Shown one piece after another: positions 21,871-34,429 of a stretch of 64,000 nucleotides of DNA (positions are counted from its first letter, which is position 1; each line of letters starts with the position of its first letter). The notes under the pieces were generated by a model. The model did no database searches and was not told where the DNA came from. It saw only the letters and a list, made by a program, of their open reading frames with translations. Source of the DNA: Gnetum montanum (Eukaryota > Streptophyta > Gnetopsida > Gnetales > Gnetaceae); NCBI GenBank assembly GCA_015680685.1, contig MNCI01035040.1, forward strand, positions 750,411-814,410, written 5' to 3'. The translations under genes were made by a program, and so were the position numbers.

Positions 21871-22560
21871 GATTTCCATGAAGTATTTGGTCCAATGAAG
21901 AAATTTTTGCTTTTTTTTTTTTAAAAAAATCCAAGTCTTGTGGCATCTCATGAATGAGAATATAGGTGAGGATGCCATTATACCCTTTTGTTTCCATAGG
22001 CATTTGTTCACTTATTACTCCTATAAAGAGAAGTTCATCTGGAAACTGATTAGAGAGTGGGCTCTCCTCCTCTTTATTATTCCATCTTAAGTGAGAGAGG
22101 TGGTTAGTGATCACATTCTTGGTTCCTTTTTGATCTACCATAGTGATATTTAATTCTTTTAAGATCACAAGCCATCGTATGACACGAGGGCTTACCATTG
22201 GCTTGTTCATGAGAAAGCAGATTGCACTATGGTCCATATGCACATAGTGCCTAAACTTTTCTAGCACATATACCACTACCATTAATTCTTTCTCTGTGGT
22301 GGTGTAATTTAACTATGCTCCCACAATGGTTCGCCTTGCATAATGGATGTTGTATGGATGTTTCTTATCATCCATCTATGTGAGCACTACTCCCAAAGCA
22401 TATTTAGATGCATTTGTCATGATATGGAAAGGTCTGGACCAATCTGGTGCTGGTAGGATTGGTATTTCTATGAGTTTCTCCTTTTATTGTTGGAATGCAT
22501 GTTCACATTCCTTGGTCCAAATGAAAGGTGCATCTTTCTTTGTAAGCTCTACAAAATCCT
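21866..22560 (-). pseudogene. Element B RNase H remnant
   Basis: The open part (22282-21866) reads VYVLEKFRHYVHMDHSA, then RWLVILKELNI and KNVITNHLSHL, the C-terminal half of the gypsy RT-linked RNase H. The segment toward 22560 is the RT connection/thumb region with frameshifts. The conserved late Asp (as in ADxLSR) has become Asn (TNHLSHL). Confidence 0.72.
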
Positions 22561-23060
22561 TTGTGATCTTAGAGAAATTCTCTATAAATCACCGGTAGTA
22601 GCTAGTGTGTCTAAGGAATGATTGAACACCTTTAATGGTCTCTGATTGGCATGTTATTCCTTAGATGTCCTTTATTTTTTTTTGGGTCTACCTCAATCCA
22701 TTTTTGTGAAATTCGGTGCCATAGCACAATGCCTTCTTGGACCATGAGATGGCTTTTTGCCAATTGAGCCATAGGTTTGTCTCTATACATCTCTTCAGTT
22801 CTTGCTCAGGTTAGTTCAAGGCTTGCTCAAAGGTAGCTCCATAGGTGGAAAAATCATCCATGAAGACTTCAACACCACTACCAATCTATTGTTGAAAGAT
22901 ACTAAGGACGAAGTGTTGAAAGGTTGTAGGGGCATTGCATAGACCAAATGACATCTTACAATATGCAAATGAGATTAACTCCAGAACCATAGTCAAGAAG
23001 AGCTTTGCATGGCTCATGTCTAGTGCTTTGTAGATAAATGAGTGGACTTCTTGGATCAAA
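22560..23060 (-). pseudogene. Element B reverse transcriptase, palm only
   Basis: MSFGLCNAPTTFQ and VFMDDFSTYG (about 22873-22847) are visible with an intact catalytic DD. The fingers region is missing: at about 23050-23110 the sequence leaves RT and soon resumes in what corresponds to the pre-protease part of element A, so roughly 1.2 kb has been deleted. Confidence 0.72.
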
Positions 23061-23109
23061 TATTTTTGTAGGAAGATTTCTAGCCTTGATCTAATCAGAA
23101 AAAAAATGA

Positions 23110-25340
23110 GTTAGCATTACAGTGTAGATCCTAGGTAACACTTGGTTTGAAGGGTACTTGAAAGTATTTGATGTAGAGGATGCAGGTGATGGAGATGCAA
23201 GGTGATCAACTAGAGTGGGTTGTGAGGGTTGGAGAGGACTACTGGGTTAGAAGAAAGGTCTTGTTTATGATCGATTGTTTGGACCACTCGACTGAAAAAT
23301 CAATTGTGAGTGTACAACACTCATAGCATTTCATTGTTGTGACTATGAAGGAATCTCACCCTGCATAAATAGAGGAGGAGGTAACTAGGTTGAAGGTGGA
23401 GGCGTATGTGAAGAGGAATGTGGAGGATGATATGGATATGGGTATGGGTTTTCCCCTTGAGTAGATGGTGAATGTGTTCAGTGGTACTCTAGAGGGTAAT
23501 AGTGATGATGGAATGATGAATGACTTGTAGAACTTTTAGGGGATATGGGATAGTAAACATAGTACTCGTATGGATCTAGTTGCCTTAAGGGTACTGCTGC
23601 CTTGGTGGTGGCATTCCCCATGATTATGGTTGGTACCATTGTTGGTATTATTCATAAGGTTGTGGAGGATTTTCACTTGGGTAGTAAGCTTGTTGTTGCT
23701 AGTGGAACTATCTTAGATTGCCATGAGGGTAAGGCAATCATCTTGGAGCTTGCCTACATGCTAAGTGAGGATTCAATGTGTACACTCTAGAGTCTTGTAA
23801 GTGCGATACTATAGGGCAACATCCCTTTGGATGTTCATATTGGCAAATGTCATATTTAGTTTCATCATCAGAGTTAGACTTCACAAATTCCTCTACTACA
23901 GTAGCTTTTTCCTTATCTCTTTGGTAGGCATGTTTAGCCTCTTTTTGCCTCCTACGATTATGATCACTATTTTGTTCTTTAGATTCTTCAGAAATCTTTA
24001 AAGTGGTTTGAAATTTTTCATCTAAAGAGTCCCATAACTTGTCAACCTTGGCTGAAATATCAGAAATGGATTTTTGGATGGGCAAGGTCTTTCTATGCAC
24101 CACTTCATCAAGTGGTGAGTCCTCCTCGTCACAAAATCAAACCTCTTATTTTCTAATGGAGGGGTTTCTATTATGCTCTTTAGCACTTTCCTTTTTTTGT
24201 AGCTCACCTTCTTTTGCTACTTGCTCAATTAGCTTCTAGATTTGATGAGCTCTTAGTTTAGACAATCTTCCTTGGGCATACATGCTAAGGGTTCTTCTAG
24301 TTTATACTCTAAGCCCATTTATGATGTGGCAAAGTTGTTCCTTCTAAGAATAACCATGGCTAGGAAATTGGGGTAGGAGTGAATAGTATCAACCCATGGT
24401 GGCATCCAAGGGTTCATGTGCTCCTTATTTCTAACCTTGGATTTTCCTTCTCAGATTAGACACTTTGGAGTAGGTCTGATATTTGTCATTAAATAGCTAT
24501 AGCATGGTACTCCATCTACAGATAGATTCTAGCTCTAAGGATTGGTAATAGCTTTCAACTTCTTTGATGAGTGTTCTTTTTAAAAGCTTGAGTTTCTGCC
24601 ATTCATTGTCTATGTTTTGTAAGGCATAAGCATCATGAAAAGCTTGTTGATGTGTCTATGGATCAAAATTGTATCCCCCTCAAATCTTGGGATATTGTTC
24701 ATATCTAGGGGCTTGATCCAACTATCCTTCATATGCTTGGTTGGGATTTTTACTACCTCTGCAATATTGAGCATACTTTGAGTTGCCAATAGAGGTTCAT
24801 CATCATCACTACATCAATGACACTGATGATGGTTTTGGCCACCCCTTCAGTTTTGGTGGCCTTCATAGTCATTATTATCTTGCTGATCACCTTCATCATG
24901 GTTGTTTTGACAATGGCTTCTATGAGAACCATTAGATGAAAAGGAATTTTTGGAATCAGATGAAGAGGATGAAGAGGAAGTTGGACTACCACTACCATCG
25001 TGATGTCTACCACCACTCTTACGCTTATTATGATCACCATCCTTAGACCCCTTGCTATTGTGGTGCTTACCTAAGTCCCTACCTTGGTTGTCACTTCTTT
25101 CTAAACCTATTTTATGAATAGTGGGTCATAGGTTCAGGTTCACACCCTTTCCATCTATCACAGGGGATGGAGAATCTTCATGTTGATATCCTTCAAAGGA
25201 AGGATCCTCATTATCCTCTTGATTTAGTAGGAACAAGGGGTTAGTGAAATGTTTCCCCTTCATAGCATCGTGGAGCTTCTCCTGACGTTTATCTTATTTG
25301 TGTTATGTCTCAATAGGACAGTAGTTTCAAGTGTCATATC
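23110..25340 (-). pseudogene. Element B gag remnant
   Basis: Open pieces at 25040-24753, 24207-24022 and 24103-23738 are collinear with element A gag. A capsid-like stretch lies at about 24560-24240. A zinc-knuckle-like YDICQYEHPKGCC lies near 23850-23810, where element A has Cys in place of the first Tyr. Gag packages the RNA; this copy is broken. Confidence 0.68.
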
Positions 25341-25346
25341 CATCCA

Positions 25347-26184
25347 TGATGTATTCTTTGTGAAGATCTACCTCTCATGTGTGATCTGGCCAAATTCGGT
25401 GGACTTTATTGTTTCCAGGTCACTAGTCCTTTAGGAAGTGAATCTAGCCTTAAGATCAATTGTTGACTTCCCAATTACACTTATGACGTTTGTTGGTATG
25501 GTTAAGTGTAACTGATGTATATGATTTTTATCATTTTGTGTTTTATAATTTGGTGCTTAAAATGTAGATAAAAAGAATAGGATTAACTAAACTAAATTAA
25601 CTAATTAACTAGCATTTAACTAATCCTAACATAAGCATCCAATCCCACTTTTTTCACATGTCCTAACCCATGTATCTACTGCTGGGCAAACAAGCACTAT
25701 GCTATTGGGCGTACCAAGTAATAATGCTACTGGGATTACGAAGTGAATACATGTTATGCTCAAAGTAGTTGTACTTATGTGTGTAATTTATTTGGCTTAA
25801 TTGCTTCATTAATGTAATAATTGGAAAATATTTAATAACTAATGGAAAATATTTAATAAATAATTAAAAAAATTAAATGCATAATTGAAATAGCTAATCT
25901 ATCCAAAGTGCTACAAGGTTTATCAAAAAGCTCATCTTTATTGTTGCACACACCATCGTGCTTAGGTACAACAATGCTCGAATAAAGATCCATGCATTTA
26001 ATGACTCATGCGACAAGCACTCAGGGAAAAAACTCTAACTCTAAAATGGAAAAAATGCAAGAGCTTCGCTGCAACTACAATCTCTACTTGACATAAATGC
26101 GGCTGTAGGTCCGTATTTATAGCTGATTTTCAACACTGCATCGATGGGGCCTCATTGATGTAGCCAATTGAACATGACTCATCA
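25347..26184 (-). repeat. Element B 5' LTR (right copy)
   Basis: Minus start TGATGAGTCATG at 26184. A minus TATA box (CTATAAATAC) lies at about 26113-26122 and the ATCGATGGGGCC module at 26139-26164. The inner end is worn: the first 40 plus-strand bases match the left LTR only patchily, and I could not find a primer-binding site next to it. Confidence 0.8.
25934..25989 (-). promoter_or_regulatory. LTR poly(A)-signal stem (element B right)
   Basis: ATCTTTATT (25934-25942) and AATAAAGAT (25981-25989) are perfect 9-bp complements. On the minus strand AATAAA falls in the 3' arm. Confidence 0.55.
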
Positions 26185-27000
26185 CATGGTAAAATCTTAG
26201 TAAATATTGGAATTGTGATCATATTATAGTTTTATAAGATATGCTTAAGCAAATTAGCCTATAATGAACAAGCTTAGGCTACTAATGCATCTAAGTAATT
26301 TATCACTTGAAACAAATTTAATATCATTGCAGTTTCTTGTTTGTGTATCCATGATATATGGATTACCTCAAATGAAGCTTCTAGAATTTATGGTTTAAAT
26401 AGAAAAAAGACAAAGAATTTTGAAAAATTAATTTCTAATCTTGAGAATTTATTTAAAGTTGATAACAATTAGCATTAGGATTTTCCAGTTATTTTTTGGA
26501 AAGATGGTAGATATGTTTTTCCTTTTAATTTAAAAGTTTCTTATAAGATTGTTATAAAAAATAATTTTATTTATTACAAATTCAATAAGGCCTAGGAAAT
26601 GTAATTATCATTACACTTTTGGATGAATAAAATGAAAGGTATTTGCAGAGATGTTACATTTTCTAAAATTCATATTTTTTATGGTATCTTATTAATCAAG
26701 GTGTTTCTATCAACATCCATCTTAAACATATGAGAAATATTTCTCCTCAATGTCCTCTTTGTAAATGTGAAAACTCATTTTCTCATATTTTTTTGAGTAT
26801 CTTGTTGCTGATCATACTTGGAAATGAACATTTAGAATTTGTAACAACTTTTAACCAACCATCAATGAATTCATTCTTGATGAATAGCCTACTTTATCTA
26901 CTTCATTTCTTTGCATTTGAAATTATCTTCGATCACTTTTTCTTTACTCTATGTGGAAGCTTTGGTGTATAGTTGTTTTCCAGTAGCAAGAACATAACTA
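26185..27000 (+). mobile_element. LINE 2, 3' portion
   Basis: Continues the LINE interrupted at 13785. About 26675-26800 contains FLWYLINQGVSINIHLKHM and CPLCKCENSFSHIF, the WxL and C-x2-C...H blocks of the zf-RVT domain at the ORF2 C-terminus (open at 26730-26972). Stops precede it. Confidence 0.7.
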
Positions 27001-27689
27001 TGATCTGTCTTTAGGTGTCAAATATTAGATTCTTAAAGATGCTACTTTTTAGCTACAACTTCAAGAAAACAAGCTTCTAATGAAGGCTAAATAGTTAATT
27101 TATTTTCTACAGTATTAATTTCTTTTTTTTGGGAGTTTGAAAGATGTGAAGATTTCAGCTTGTGTTGTTATTTATTCTTTATCTATGATTGATGTGTTCT
27201 TTTTTCTTTACTTTTTTCTCTAATGATATTGTTCTCTTTCTCTTTATACAAAACCCTTTAGTAAGAATTGGAAATGTGTGAGGACACTTCTAATCAAGGG
27301 TAAGCCGTGATTCTTTTCTAATCTCATAGGGGTGATTTTTTAGAATTGGTTGTGATGATGAAAACCTAAAAAGCCATCCCTAAAACTATTATGATTTTTT
27401 TTAGACTTTCTCTTTGATGATTTGAAGTACTTTGAAATTTTTAAAATACTTTTATTCATTTTTTGAGGTTTGACAATTCTCACTTTAAGAAGTGATAGAA
27501 TGGAGAAGTGTAGAATATAACTATTCACTTTCATATATGTCAAGGGAAAGAGGGAAGGTGGGGTGTTGTTGATGTTTTAGCTTAAGTATTAATTTTAAGG
27601 TATGATAGAATTTAAAAGTGTTGAATATAGCTATCAAATTTCATTTTAATGGTATGATTACTATTTGAATTTTTTCATTTTGATTATTT
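27001..27689. other. No recognisable gene
   Basis: AT-rich sequence beyond LINE 2. It may include the LINE 3' end, but no poly(A) tail is clear. Confidence 0.3.
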
Positions 27690-28090
27690 TTTTAGTATAG
27701 GATATAGATTTTTTTTGGGAATTTCATGTATAAGAGTATCTATATGGGGGAGTGCACTAACAAAGTAGTGTGTAGAAAGTGTTTCATTTTTTTTGTTTCT
27801 TTTGAACTATAACAACTTTCAAAAGTTAGAAGTAGGCCTTAAGCCTTCAGCTCTTAGCTAATGTTTCATTTTTTTTCATTTATTTTAAATTGTGAGGATT
27901 TTCAAAAGTAAGGAGTAGGGATTTTTTAGGAATTTCATATATAAGAGCATGTATTTTAGGGTTTGGGGGATGGGGCTAGAAAAAAATATACTGTATAAAA
28001 AGTGTTTCATTGTTTTTTCATTTTTGAAAAGTATGATGACTTTCAAAAGTTAGAATTAGGTCTTACACCTTCAGCTCTTAGCTAACTAGC
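27690..28090. repeat. Imperfect tandem duplication, about 210 bp unit
   Basis: The block GGAATTTCAT(G/A)TATAAGAG...AAGTGTTTCATT...ACTTTCAAAAGTTAGAA...CCTTCAGCTCTTAGCTAA occurs at about 27717-27862 and again at about 27935-28085, with a shorter third piece between (27863-27920). Confidence 0.6.
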
Positions 28091-29447
28091 ATGAAGCCTT
28101 CTATAACACCCTAGCGTGACACCCTAAGACTATGATGGTATCATGCCCATAATTAGCTAATGATCAAAGTAATAAATAATCATATGCATAATTGATTAGC
28201 TATTACAATGGAAGGAAGAAGCATAAATTTAAAAAAATTCTTAAAACATGTTTGTAAAACCCAACCATCATATGAGAAGGTATAAAATTTTATTTATGTA
28301 TGTATGTATGTATGTATATTATCATATCAATCTATGAAAACAATATGAAATCCTAAATATACATGCCATAATCCAAGTAGATATATTTGTACATCACATC
28401 ATCTAATGCTCTTAGTTCGATAGTTGTCCTACCGAAACCACATGCATATGTGTCCATATCATAAGCTAAGATATACAAGAATGTACATAAACACATGAAA
28501 ATCCAAGCTTCATCCCCTCCATCAATCTTGGTGCTCATTGGTGTTTTTGACTCCATCACCTATATTAAACATAGTTAGTATAAATTGAATGAAAAGGCTT
28601 TATACTTCCCTTATCTAATGGTTGATAGTTTCTAAGTTGAAGGAAAGGAATTGGAGTAAAAAACATCTTGCATAAAATGTTAGTTATGTTAATGCATCTT
28701 GTATCATAACATGATAGATCAAGCATGAATAATAATCAATGAATCACAAATTTATACTAATATAACTACATAAACTATACTACATCCAAATAATAACTGT
28801 ATAAATACTTTACCATTAGAAAAAATTTATATATCACATCATGCCTACATAACCCATGTGGTAGCTAGCATATCCATGCCAATATAGAATGCATATCATT
28901 TTTTATAAGTACTTACAATCTAATATTTGCAATTGTTTTATCTACCCAACTAGTGTTAGGGTTCATCAATCTATGACTTGCAATTGTCAGCCTTTTGAAG
29001 GATTGGCCATAGAAATGAACATACCTATACCATGTACCAACCGTAGGAATAAATACATGGTTTTTAGTGCCTATACTACATACACATAAGTCATATCACA
29101 CATATATAGATCATATAAACTAGCATCTTGATATTCTTTATAGAATGTATTAATACTTTTTTAAAACATAGCTTGTTAGTGATCTCAATTAGTGTTATAG
29201 GACATTGTTCAATACATATAAAAAAAATCAATGCATACCACAATCCCTCAAGTAAATACTAGTGTTGAAAGACCCAAGTCATCATGCCATAACATTTATA
29301 TTTTACAATATAGCTATAGCTCATATACATATTTTACATTTACAAAATTAACCTTGAAATATGCCAATTAGATGTTGGAATTATGTACCCTTCCTAAAGC
29401 TATGAACACATATGAAAATAATTCCAATCGATTATGTTATTATTAAT
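28091..29447. other. No recognisable gene; TATG microsatellite at 28296-28318
   Basis: AT-rich unassigned DNA. A TATG tetranucleotide run lies at about 28296-28318. ATAACACCCTAGCGTGACACC near 28100 may be an old LTR edge, but I cannot find its partner. Confidence 0.35.
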
Positions 29448-29690
29448 TGATGAGAAATAAGTAGATCCTATGCCCAATCATATAGATCACAAGAATTCAT
29501 GCTCAATCAAGTTAAATTTTGTGAAATAAGACTAGTTTAAATATCCTAGAAAGTTGAACATTAGATTGTTAGTTGTTGTTTTCCCAATCAAACCTGTGTG
29601 GGATTGATTCATATAAATAAGTATGATTGAGGAATATGATCAAAGTTTTGTTATTAAAACATTAAATTTTTAAACTATTTAATCTAAGGT
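29448..29690 (-). repeat. Element C 3' LTR, left part (split by element A)
   Basis: Starts TGATGAGAAATAAG and aligns with the first 240 bases of the element B left LTR (for example CCCAATCATATAGATCAC against CCCAACCATGTGAATCAC). Stops at 29690, where element A begins, and continues at 38112. Confidence 0.7.
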
Positions 29691-30278
29691 GATGAGCGGT
29701 GAGGTACCCCTATGCTCAACCATATGAATACAAGCATTTCACGCACGATCTAGTTGAATTCCAAGGACTAAGTGCCTATGCGCCTTTGTGGAACAAGGAT
29801 GGGTTGGTTAATCATTGTCTTCCCAAACTTACTTGTATGTCATGATTGTATGGTTAAGTAAGCTTGAGGCATATGATTTTTATATCTTTTATGTTTTTAT
29901 GTCTTGTGCTAATAAGGGAGAAGAGAGATAACTAAGTGACTAATTTAACTTAACTACTAATTAACTAGGCTTTAACTAATCCTAATATCTGTTCTCACTT
30001 GCCGTACACATCTTAAACCAGTGCAACACTATTGGAATTACCAAACACTAATCGTTACTGGGTTACCAGGTGTTACATGCATGCTCGAAGTGATCGTATT
30101 GAGTGTAATTTAATGATTTGCTTAATTGATCAAAATGAATTGCTACGCTAATAACAAAAATGTAAAGTGCATAAAATAAAATAAAATAATAAAATAAAAT
30201 AAATGCAGAAGAAAATAAAAAAAAGGAAATGAGTAAGACAATAAATCTCAAGTGTTGCAAGGATGAATCGAAGGGCTT

Positions 30279-30332
30279 ATCTTTATTGTTGTACACAAGG
30301 TGTGCTCAGGTACACAATGCTTGAATAAAGAT
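30279..30332 (-). promoter_or_regulatory. LTR poly(A)-signal stem (element A left)
   Basis: ATCTTTATT (30279-30287) and AATAAAGAT (30324-30332) pair perfectly around a 36-base loop with GTGTGCTCAGGTACAC. Confidence 0.55.
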
Positions 30333-30484
30333 CTGTCCACACTTTGACCTCCTACTGTAGGCACTTGGAAAATACTCTAACAAACTACAAGAGTTTTGCT
30401 ACTTAATTGCTACAAGACTTCTTCTTTCTAAATTACTCCCTATTGTGTGCCTAGGCACTATATTTATAGGCTCAAGAGTAACCT

Positions 30485-30591
30485 GGGAATAACTGCTCTA
30501 ATAATAACCACTCTAATAATAGGCACTCTAATAATTAAAGTAACTACTCTAATAATAACCACTCTAATTATTAGAGTAACTGCACTCATCA
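30485..30591 (-). promoter_or_regulatory. U3 array of CTCTAATAATTAGAG-type units (left LTR)
   Basis: About five imperfect units of CTCTAATAAT(T/A)(A)...GTAAC fill the space between the LTR start (minus) and the TATA box (minus CTATAAATATAG, about 30460-30471). Units are partly palindromic. Confidence 0.65.
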
Positions 30592-30604
30592 TACCCCCAC
30601 GACT
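30592..30604 (-). promoter_or_regulatory. Polypurine tract, element A
   Basis: On the minus strand CGTGGGGGTA directly precedes the 3' LTR start, the position where plus-strand synthesis is primed. Confidence 0.6.
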
Positions 30605-32690
30605 GAATGAAAACTCGTCCTTGAGTTCCTTACAAAATATTGGGAAGGTATGGGATTATTGATTAATTGACAATTGATGGTGGAATGGGATGATAGACTC
30701 AACGTGCCTAGTGAATGGATCAATAAGCATATTACAACATTATGGTGTACACTCATACATAAATAACATCCAAGCCTTTATTTGGTAGATTGTAGAGAAA
30801 GAGAGAGAAAGAAAATGAAGCGTGTTGCCGCCAATGCTAATATTGTGTCTTCCGTTGTTTATCCATAGCCACACCACTAGACTTGATCCTTTCGTAAATT
30901 CTCTAGTTTTGCTCCATCCTGAGTGCTTCCTCCAAGCCTAGTCCATTGTTTGTATGATTGCCATCTACACACACAACACAGTCATAAATGAGCAAGGATA
31001 GATAAACCACAATGCAGTTGATACCTTGCCTCAATATGAAGTGCATTGGCTGAGTTGTGGTTATGGTAGAAATTGGTTTAGAGATTTATCATAGGTGACT
31101 ACCCAAGGTGTAGGGCTTAGGCGAATAGTAAAATGGAGAAAATTGAAAAATTTGTGCTAGGGCCCCCACAACTAAGAGCGAACCTCTGGTAGCTATAAGA
31201 TGGAAAAATATGAGGAACAAGAAAGATAGGAAAAAATAACAACGGCAACACCAATATAATGGATGTCATGGATGGGGATGAAACAAGAGATGATTGATTG
31301 TAGGAAATATTTAAGGAAAATAACTTAATAATTGCACCAAAAAGGAATGCCAGTAGGTACTCCCCAAAGCAGGCTCATGCCCTTTATGACTTGACAAACA
31401 CACAAACCAAAGAGTCTGTAGGCTCTAGGAATGTCATTTGGAGGCAAGAGTTAAAAACTTACCTACAAGAATTCACTAAAGAAAAACAATGCATCAACCT
31501 AGAATGGACTAATGATAAAAATGGCAATGAGGTGGAAAAATGGGAAGAAATATGGAAAGGAGAGAATGGAATGGAATCCCAAAAACAAGGTTGTGTAAAG
31601 TCCCTTGTGTATTTCATCGTTAATGTGACTGAGTAGAACTCATCCCAAATCTAGACTCAAAAAAACCACATCTAGTGACCTCACATCAACACACTTGATC
31701 AATCCATCCACCTGAAGGAACAAGAATGCTTCCACAAAGAGTCACCACCATTCTGAGGAGAAAAAGATGGAGAAGCAGGAAGTAAGAAAGGGCCTTAGTT
31801 AGAGGGAACCTTCAGGCATGGGTAACATGTCTTTCCAATTTCATAACCAGTGCTTGTAGCCCTTTTATTTGGTCTAAGGGATGTGCTTTGAATTCCCATG
31901 TTATTTTTTTTGCATGAGAATGACACTATGTAAAGACTTATTTTTATTCACTTAGCTTCCCAATTTTTGAACAATGTCAGAATGGTAGAAAACCCAAGAA
32001 AAAGCATCCAAGCACCCAGAGAATGGCCAACAAAAATGCATCAAATCCCCTTGAAGTCATACCCTTTTCATCCTTTGAGTCTTTCCTTGGTTTGAAAAAT
32101 ACATAGCCACCAATTCATTAAAAGTTTACTTAGAAAAAGAGGGACTGTATAGTTCCAAGCCAAAGGAGACCATAGAGTTGTATGGATGAGTGGACGGCAT
32201 GGACTCATTACCTGTTTTACCAAAAGAACCATACCTTAATATCAGCATCATAATTCAAAGGTAAAAATAAAACATTAGCAATTAATATGATATAATTAAA
32301 TCCTCCATCATGAGCACGTATTGGATGACGAATAAAAGTAAATCAAGCAAACAAAGACATAGTAAAAATTTGAACGATGGTGTAAAAAAAAAATAAGAAA
32401 ATTTGAAAGAATGTGTAAAAAAAATTCAAAAAGAACTAAGGGCCTAGAATAGTTAGCATAGGTGGCCATCTCCCCCACGACTAAGTTGGAAGGAGGAGAT
32501 CCAAAATAGTGAGAAAGGTTGTTCATCAACAGAGGTAGCATATGTACTAGCTATCCTAAGCTCATGGAAAGGTTTGGTTTGTTGTATGTTGAACAATAGT
32601 TTCTTGTCTAGGCTCTCAGGTTTGTATATTGTCATGGCCCCTAAAGGAAAAGTTGCATAAATAATATAAGGTCCTACCTAGAGTGTTTGA
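30605..32690 (-). other. Element A 3' spacer, non-coding
   Basis: Collinear with the element B spacers, but without the extra ORF and its promoter. A plus-strand open stretch at 31391-31636 has no counterpart in B and no domain, so I do not call it a gene. Confidence 0.5.
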
Positions 32691-32699
32691 AATTTTTTC

Positions 32700-33480
32700 A
32701 TTAATTCCACCAATGGTTTGGCAACTTTTGAAAAGTTCTCAATAAATCTCGTATAGTTGCTAGTATGTCCAAGGAATGATTAAATATCTTTGATAGTTTC
32801 TGATTGATAGGTAATTCCTTTAATAACTTTGATTTTCTTGGGGTCTACCTCTATCCCTATGTGTGAGATTTTGTGCCCTAGTACTATGTCCTCTTGGATC
32901 ATCAAATGGATTTTCTGCTAGTTGAGCCTCAAATTGGTTTCTACACATCTTTTTAACACTTGCTCCAACAAGTCCAAGGCTTGATCAAAGTTTTCTCCAT
33001 AAGTGGAGAAGTTGTCCATAAAGACCTCCATGCCATTCCCTATATGCTGTTGGAATATGCTTAGAACTAGTTGTTGAAATGTTGCAGGGGCATTGCACAA
33101 GCCAAACAACATCTGTTTGTATAAGAACGTTCCCCAAGGATTGGTGAACATAGTCTTGGCTTGGTCTTCTGGGGCTATTTGTATTTGGTTATATCCACTA
33201 TATCCATCTAGAAAATTGTAATAGCGATGCCCTACGATGGTGGCTAAGACTTGGTTGAGAAATGGCAATGGAAAGTGATCTTTGAATATTTCCATATTTA
33301 GTACCTTGAAATCTATGCACATCCTCCATTTCCCTCCCTTTTTAGGCACAATAACTAAGGAGCTAATCCATTTGCTATCAGCAATGGGGTATATGAACCC
33401 AGCCTTGAGAAGTTGTTCGATTTCTTCCTTAACTACTTGCTTTAGCTTAGGGTTCAATCATCTTTGCGGTTGTCTTTGAG
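32700..33480 (-). pseudogene. Element A reverse transcriptase, last catalytic Asp lost
   Basis: The longest open retroelement frame here (33457-32918, 179 residues). In order it shows IVPKKGGKWRMCIDF, FLDGYSGYNQIQIAPEDQ, FGLCNAPATFQ and VFMDNFSTYG. The last should be FMDD; the second Asp is Asn, so polymerisation would fail. Right after the thumb (about 32700) homology jumps from the RT end to the post-integrase region of element B. Confidence 0.85.
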
Positions 33481-33699
33481 GCTTCATGGAGGGGTTGGTG
33501 TAAATTCTATGTTGGCATATCCTAGGATCTATTCCAGTAAATTCAAGATATGACCAAGTGAAGGCTTTTGACCATTTATTTATGACCTTTAGAAGTTCTT
33601 CTTTCTATTGAGGAGCAAGTTTAGCATTGATAATTACCAATTTTCCATTTTTAAGAAATGTGTATTCCATATCAGTGGAAAATGGTTTCAACTCAAGGG

Positions 33700-34420
33700 G
33701 TTCCTACTTAAATTTCTTAGGGATTTTCAACTTTCGCCAATTGATATTTTCAAGGTTAAGGTTTGGAAGTTGATGGTGGAATTTCTCTAATGCATCTATG
33801 CTATTGATGTAAGTGTAAGTCAAACCCTCAGTTGGTTCCATGCATATGATTGAATTGCTTTCTTGATCAACTATTAGCCACTGGGTGCCTTCCTGTTGTG
33901 TGGCTACTACATATAGGAATCTTTGTATATTAATCACTTGTGCACATTGATTGCATGAAGACAATGCTAAAATTTGCACAAACCATGACCTTTGCACATA
34001 ATTACACCCTATGTCACTGTATGCGATGCATGGAACTTTCTTCTTCTTGATCTTTCCAAATGTATTTTTCTTTGATATTTCTAGGAAAAGATCACAGATT
34101 CCTAGGCTTGCATTGATGGTGCTTAGCCATGCTCTTTCCATTATGATTGGAAGTCCCCCTTACCATTTTTTACCTGAATCACTAGGAAGTTAGTTGGGTA
34201 CGACCACCCACAAAAAGTGGTAACAATGTATTCAACTAGTCCCAATGGGAAAGTGATGGATTGGTTGGCCAACTCTAGATAGATGTTGCTCTTTTTCAAT
34301 GGAGATAGGTTTTAGGCCTTATATATTTCTTGAGAAATTAAGTTGACATCGGAACTTGAATCCAAAAGAGCCTTTCACAGTGCATTTCCAGCAATTTGTA
34401 AGTATATCAGAGGACTCCCA
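33700..34420 (-). pseudogene. Element A protease and linker
   Basis: About 34365-34300 reads SSDVNLISQEIYKA, equivalent to the D(S/T)G-containing flap region of Athila protease; the catalytic DSG/DLGSS area is worn. An open linker (34141-33704) with IPKKFK at its end joins it to RT. Protease would cut the Gag-Pol polyprotein. Confidence 0.6.
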
Positions 34421-34429
34421 GGATTAGAG

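Larger units (their letters stand above)
13786..26184 (-). mobile_element. Element B: Athila-type Ty3/gypsy LTR retrotransposon with an extra 3' ORF
   Basis: Outer ends are TGATGAG at 13786 and CTCATCA at 26184, flanked by perfect 5-bp duplications (CATGG). On the minus strand the order is 5' LTR, gag, partial RT, RNase H, integrase, spacer holding a solo LTR, internal promoter, extra ORF, 3' LTR. RT of the FMDDFSTYG type and the element A primer site suggest the Athila group. Protease and the RT N-terminus are missing. It is non-functional. Confidence 0.85.
29691..30591 (-). repeat. Element A 3' LTR (left copy, 901 bp)
   Basis: Highly similar to 37157-38106 apart from fewer TAATTA repeats in U3. 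Shows the LTR start and end words TGATGAG and CTCATCA. Confidence 0.9.

Noticed and set aside
25347-25395. Primer-binding site inside the element B 5' LTR
   Set aside because: The inner LTR edge is worn and no tRNA-complementary string is visible, unlike element A.
28296-28318. TATG run as a regulatory signal
   Set aside because: Simple tetranucleotide slippage repeat with no gene nearby.
30480-30591. Regular TAATTA-type repeats as a CRISPR-like array
   Set aside because: Units abut without unique spacers and lie in a plant LTR U3 region.
31391-31636. 81-codon plus-strand open frame in the element A spacer
   Set aside because: The homologous spacer of element B (about 18.5-18.85 kb) does not keep it open, and it shows no domain.
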